Shown here: one piece after another, positions 61,459 through 64,000 of the stretch | Numbering within the stretch: the stretch's first letter is position 1 | Layout: each line of letters opens with the position of its first letter | DNA from: Christensenella sp. UBA4636 | GTDB taxonomy: Bacteria > Bacillota > Clostridia > Christensenellales > Borkfalkiaceae | NCBI GenBank assembly: GCA_002405915.1 | Contig: DHMS01000046.1 | Span: forward strand, 1-64,000 | DNA: 64,000 nucleotides | Direction of reading: 5' to 3' | The notes under the pieces: model-generated | Database searches by the model: none | The model's input: the letters and a program-made list of their open reading frames with translations, nothing else | What the model was told of the DNA's origin: nothing | Made by a program: the position numbers and the translations under genes

Positions 61459-62613
61459 TTAATATTTTACTACTTCGAGGTTTTCGATAGCTTCGTTAAC
61501 GAGAGTCTCCACGTCGAGAGCCGATTCGGCTTTTAAAATAGTTTCCGTTTTAGGCTTAATCGCGGGGAATTTCGGCAAGAAAACGGTGCAACAATCTTCG
61601 TACGGCAAAATCGACGTATCGTAAGTGCCTATCTTGTTCGCGATTTCGATAATTTCAAGCTTATCGAGCGCGATTAGGGGGCGCAGAACGGGCATTTTTA
61701 CAACGGAATTCGAGCTTGTAATGCTTTCAATCGTCTGGCTTGCGACTTGCCCCAAACTTTCGCCCGTGATTATCGCTTGTCCGCCGTGAGCGAGAGCGAT
61801 TTTCTCGGTAATGCGCATCATAAGTCTGCGCATCATCGTTATCATAAGTTCTTCCGGGCATTTTTCGTGAATTTCTTCCTGAATATGCGTGAACTTTACG
61901 ATATAAAGGTTAATGCTGCCCGCGTATTCCGAAACCATTTTACATAGCGTTTCCACCTTTTCTTTGGCGGCTTCGCTCGTGTACGGGTAAGAATGAAAAT
62001 GCACCGCGTCAAGCCGCATTCCGCGCCGAGCAAGCATAAAACCGGCAACGGGGCTGTCTATTCCGCCCGAAAGCATAAGCACGCCTTTGCCGGACGAACC
62101 CGTCGGAAGCCCGCCTATACCTTTCACCACGTCGGTGTATACGAGCGTTTCGCCGCTTTCGCGCATGTCTACGCTCACCACAAACTGCGGGTTTACAACG
62201 TTTACCGTCAAATTCGGGTTAAAATCGAGCAATCTGCCGCCGAGTTCGCACGAAACTTGCACGGAAGTCATCGGGAAGGTTTTGTCGGCTCTGTTCGTTT
62301 CGACTTTAAACTCCCCGACTTTGCCGTCGCAAAGGTACTTTACGCACTCCGTTATCTCTTCGAGGTCGCTTTTTACTACGTACGCCGGCGAAAAGGAATG
62401 TATCCCCGGCACCTTTAAAAGCTTCTTTTCAATCTCAGTATAGTCGTCCTCGTTAAAATTTTCGATAAGATACCTTGCGTTGAGTATGCGCATCGAATGC
62501 GGAATATCAGCAAGGGCTTTCTGCACGTTTTCTTGTAAAAGTCTTTCGAAAAAGCCTCTGTTTTTGCCTTTCAAGTGAATTTCGCAATAGCGAACGATTA
62601 TAATTTTTTTCAT
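61459..62613 (-). CDS. thiI: tRNA 4-thiouridine synthase ThiI
   Basis: Adenylates and thiolates U8 of tRNA, and in some species supplies sulfur for thiamine. The 384 residues have an N-terminal ferredoxin-like plus THUMP region (about 1-165) and a PP-loop domain with MLSGGIDSPVAGFMLARRGM near 180-199 and GESLGQVASQTIESI near 283. The C-terminal rhodanese domain is absent, as in Bacillus, where sulfur comes directly from the partner desulfurase. Start overlaps the stop of that desulfurase gene (ATGA). Confidence 0.95.
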   Translation of the reverse strand: MKKIIIVRYCEIHLKGKNRGFFERLLQENVQKALADIPHSMRILNARYLIENFNEDDYTEIEKKLLKVPGIHSFSPAYVVKSDLEEITECVKYLCDGKVGEFKVETNRADKTFPMTSVQVSCELGGRLLDFNPNLTVNVVNPQFVVSVDMRESGETLVYTDVVKGIGGLPTGSSGKGVLMLSGGIDSPVAGFMLARRGMRLDAVHFHSYPYTSEAAKEKVETLCKMVSEYAGSINLYIVKFTHIQEEIHEKCPEELMITMMRRLMMRITEKIALAHGGQAIITGESLGQVASQTIESITSSNSVVKMPVLRPLIALDKLEIIEIANKIGTYDTSILPYEDCCTVFLPKFPAIKPKTETILKAESALDVETLVNEAIENLEVVKY

Positions 62614-63731
62614 AAGTTGATTTTCCCGTATAATTCCTTTGCTTTTTTATTGAGCGTTTCGACGGCGGTTAAAACTTCTTCCTCGCCCGTATCGAAAGAA
62701 AAGCTTATCCTTACCGCGCCGTCAAGCACTTTTTTGTCCGATATAAAAGAAGAAAGCACGCGCGAATGGGGAGACTTTGAGTTGCATGCCGACCCCGTGC
62801 CGATTATTATTCCCTCGTCGTCCATAATGTTTTGAAGCACAGCTCCGCGCACACCGACAGCGGAAAGAGAAATAACGTACGGCGAACCGTTTTCGGGCGA
62901 AATTACTTTAAAGTACGTTTTATCGATTTTAGACAAGAAAAGTTCCTTTAACTTCGCCGTTTTTTCGTAGTTTTGTTCGCGCAGCGGATAGTATTTTTCG
63001 AACGCGTCGGCAAAAACCTTTATACCGAACAAGTTTTCCGTGCCGCTTCTAAGTCCGCTTTCTTGTCCGCCGCCGATAACGAACGGCGCAACGCGAAGTT
63101 TTTCGTTGTAAAATAGCGCGCCCACGCCTTTCAACGCTTTTATCTTGTGCGCCGATACCGAGTAAAGGTCGATTTCGTCGTCTATCCTTTTTGTCGTTTT
63201 GCAAAGAGCTTGCACGCCGTCGCTATGGAAAATCGCCTTCGGCGCGATTGCCTTAACCTTTTTCGCGATAGAAGAAATATCGTTTATCGCGCCCGTTTCG
63301 TTGTTGACGTGAACCACGCTCACGAAAGTAGTGTTTTTGTCAACCTTGCTTAAAAGGTCGTTCTCGTCTACTCCTCCGCCCTCTTTTAGAGCGGCGTATC
63401 TTACGTCGAAGCCCTTTTGGCGCAAAGTCTCGAACGTTTTAAAAACCGCCGAATGTTCGCTTAAAGTCGTCACCGCGTTGCCGCGTTTGAAAAACGAAAA
63501 TATAGCGGTGTCGTCGGCTTCCGTGCCGCAAGAAGTGAAAATCATCTTCTTTCCGCGGAATGCATTCAAGAAAACTCCTCTCGAATTTTCGAGAATTTTC
63601 TTCGCTTCCATTCCACCTTTATATAGCGCCGACGGGTTGTAAAAGCAATCGATTAAAAGCTTTAAATCTCTTTCGGCAATCTCTTCGTCGGGCTTTGTCG
63701 TCGCCGCGTTGTCAAGATATATCTTATTCAT
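62610..63731 (-). CDS. Cysteine desulfurase (NifS/IscS-like)
   Basis: Pyridoxal phosphate enzyme that takes sulfur from cysteine. The 373 residues start NKIYLDNAATTKPDEEI, have the cofactor Lys196 in VSAHKIKALKGVG, His and Asp contacts in FHSDGVQALCKT near 168, and the persulfide Cys316 in GTGSACNSKSPHS. Group I NifS-like proteins with this layout pair with ThiI (NifZ/YrvO type) in Bacillus. The four-base overlap with thiI argues for the same division of labour. mutS2 is upstream on the same strand, and a dispersed element lies in the 60-base gap between them. Confidence 0.93.
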   Translation of the reverse strand: MNKIYLDNAATTKPDEEIAERDLKLLIDCFYNPSALYKGGMEAKKILENSRGVFLNAFRGKKMIFTSCGTEADDTAIFSFFKRGNAVTTLSEHSAVFKTFETLRQKGFDVRYAALKEGGGVDENDLLSKVDKNTTFVSVVHVNNETGAINDISSIAKKVKAIAPKAIFHSDGVQALCKTTKRIDDEIDLYSVSAHKIKALKGVGALFYNEKLRVAPFVIGGGQESGLRSGTENLFGIKVFADAFEKYYPLREQNYEKTAKLKELFLSKIDKTYFKVISPENGSPYVISLSAVGVRGAVLQNIMDDEGIIIGTGSACNSKSPHSRVLSSFISDKKVLDGAVRISFSFDTGEEEVLTAVETLNKKAKELYGKINL

Positions 63732-63755
63732 AATAATTTGTAAATTCCCTTTATT

Positions 63756-63791
63756 TATAAGCGATTTTTGAGGTTTTTACGTCACGCGTAA
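63756..63791 (-). repeat. Dispersed TTACG-N5-CGTAAAAA element, copy 3
   Basis: Minus strand: TTACGCGTGACGTAAAAA then CCTCAAAAATCGCTTATA, 36 bases. It starts directly after the mutS2 stop and ends 24 bases before the nifS-like ATG. It matches copy 2 at 31 of 36 positions; TTATAA at its end could act as a -10. Confidence 0.65.
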
Positions 63792-64000
63792 TCACTTTAA
63801 TTCAACCACCGTAACGCCTATTCCGCCTTCCGAGTAATCGCCCGGTCTAAACGACTTTATTCGCTTATCGGCTTTAAGTAATTCTTTAATAGAATTCCTT
63901 AAAATGTTTTGTCCTATGCCGTGAATAATGCGTACTTCGCTTGCTCCCGATAAAACCGCGGAATCTATAAAGCGCGTTACTTCGTCCAACGCCTCTTCAC
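63792..64000 (-). CDS. mutS2: MutS2 C-terminus, Smr domain (partial)
   Basis: The window ends inside this gene; only the last 69 or so codons are present, starting in frame at 63998 (Glu-Glu-Ala-Leu-Asp-Glu-Val). The segment is an Smr nuclease domain: EEALDEVTRFIDSAVLSGAS, the core motif VRIIHGIGQNILRNSI, and a final GIGVTVVELK strand. The glycine after HGIG is followed by Gln where the common form is HGxGTGxLR. An Smr domain of this type at the end of a long gene is typical of MutS2, which resolves collided ribosomes and branched DNA; a stand-alone Smr protein is possible. Confidence 0.8.
   Translation of the reverse strand, partial: EEALDEVTRFIDSAVLSGASEVRIIHGIGQNILRNSIKELLKADKRIKSFRPGDYSEGGIGVTVVELK

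Noticed and set aside
1..64000. CRISPR arrays, insertion sequences, prophage or toxin-antitoxin genes
   Set aside because: No regularly spaced direct repeats, transposase or integrase motifs, or phage structural genes were found; the window is core chromosome.

Overview
The window is a gene-dense chromosomal segment of a low-to-mid GC Bacillota (Firmicutes), most likely an uncultured Clostridia-type bacterium. The support is direct: a HrcA/CIRCE-controlled hrcA-grpE-dnaK-dnaJ operon, an intact sporulation sigma factor of the SigK type with its pro-sequence, RNase J, the yloC(yicC)...thiN gene order known from Bacillus and Clostridia, TTGACA/TATAAT promoters and AGGAGG ribosome sites. Family-level placement is not possible from these bases alone. 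No prophage, insertion sequence, CRISPR array or classical defence island is visible; this is mostly core housekeeping DNA.

Layout. 1-5.2 kb: heat-shock operon on the minus strand with its promoter and CIRCE operator. 5.2-14.4 kb: a long minus-strand run valS, RNase J, trmR, trhP, sigK, an SDR oxidoreductase, thyA, folA. 14.5-17.1 kb: a plus-strand SsuABC/ThiXYZ-like ABC importer whose last gene runs 71 bp into an oppositely oriented YkvI-like transporter. 18.1-29.3 kb: a minus-strand run starting at the proS promoter (proS, CPBP protease, membrane protein, mnmE, lysR, cca, peptidase E, response regulator, sensor kinase, membrane protein). 29.4-32.5 kb: transketolase, a previously easy-to-miss 42-residue gene and a VanZ-like protein. 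32.5-37.3 kb: polA, coaE, lytic transglycosylase, dtd, short QueG-like protein. 37.4 kb: tRNA-Leu(CAA). 37.6-46.9 kb: yicC-rpoZ-priA-def-fmt-rsmB-rlmN-rsgA-rpe-thiN. 46.9-51.6 kb: ligA, pcrA and a small unknown gene. 51.8-57.6 kb: rpsU, HIT, mtaB, prmA, a large ABC/FtsX transporter. 57.7-59.3 kb: a UPF0371 protein. 59.4-64 kb: M29 aminopeptidase, pyridoxal kinase, thiI, NifS-like desulfurase and the C-terminus of mutS2.

How they fit together: tRNA and ribosome quality functions dominate (valS, proS, cca, mnmE, trmR/trhP, mtaB, thiI with its desulfurase, dtd, fmt/def, rsmB, rlmN, rsgA, prmA), together with DNA replication/repair (polA, priA, ligA, pcrA, mutS2) and protein folding. Genes are tightly packed, often with ATGA stop/start overlaps, so many are translationally coupled.

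The most unusual signal not explained by genes is a short dispersed element (TTACG-N5-CGTAAAAA plus a less conserved tail) present four times, at about 7.35, 32.4, 53.8 and 63.8 kb. Other items worth attention are the 42-residue transcription unit at 31.6 kb, a two-component operon carrying its own unknown membrane protein, and the pruned yloC-thiN cluster.
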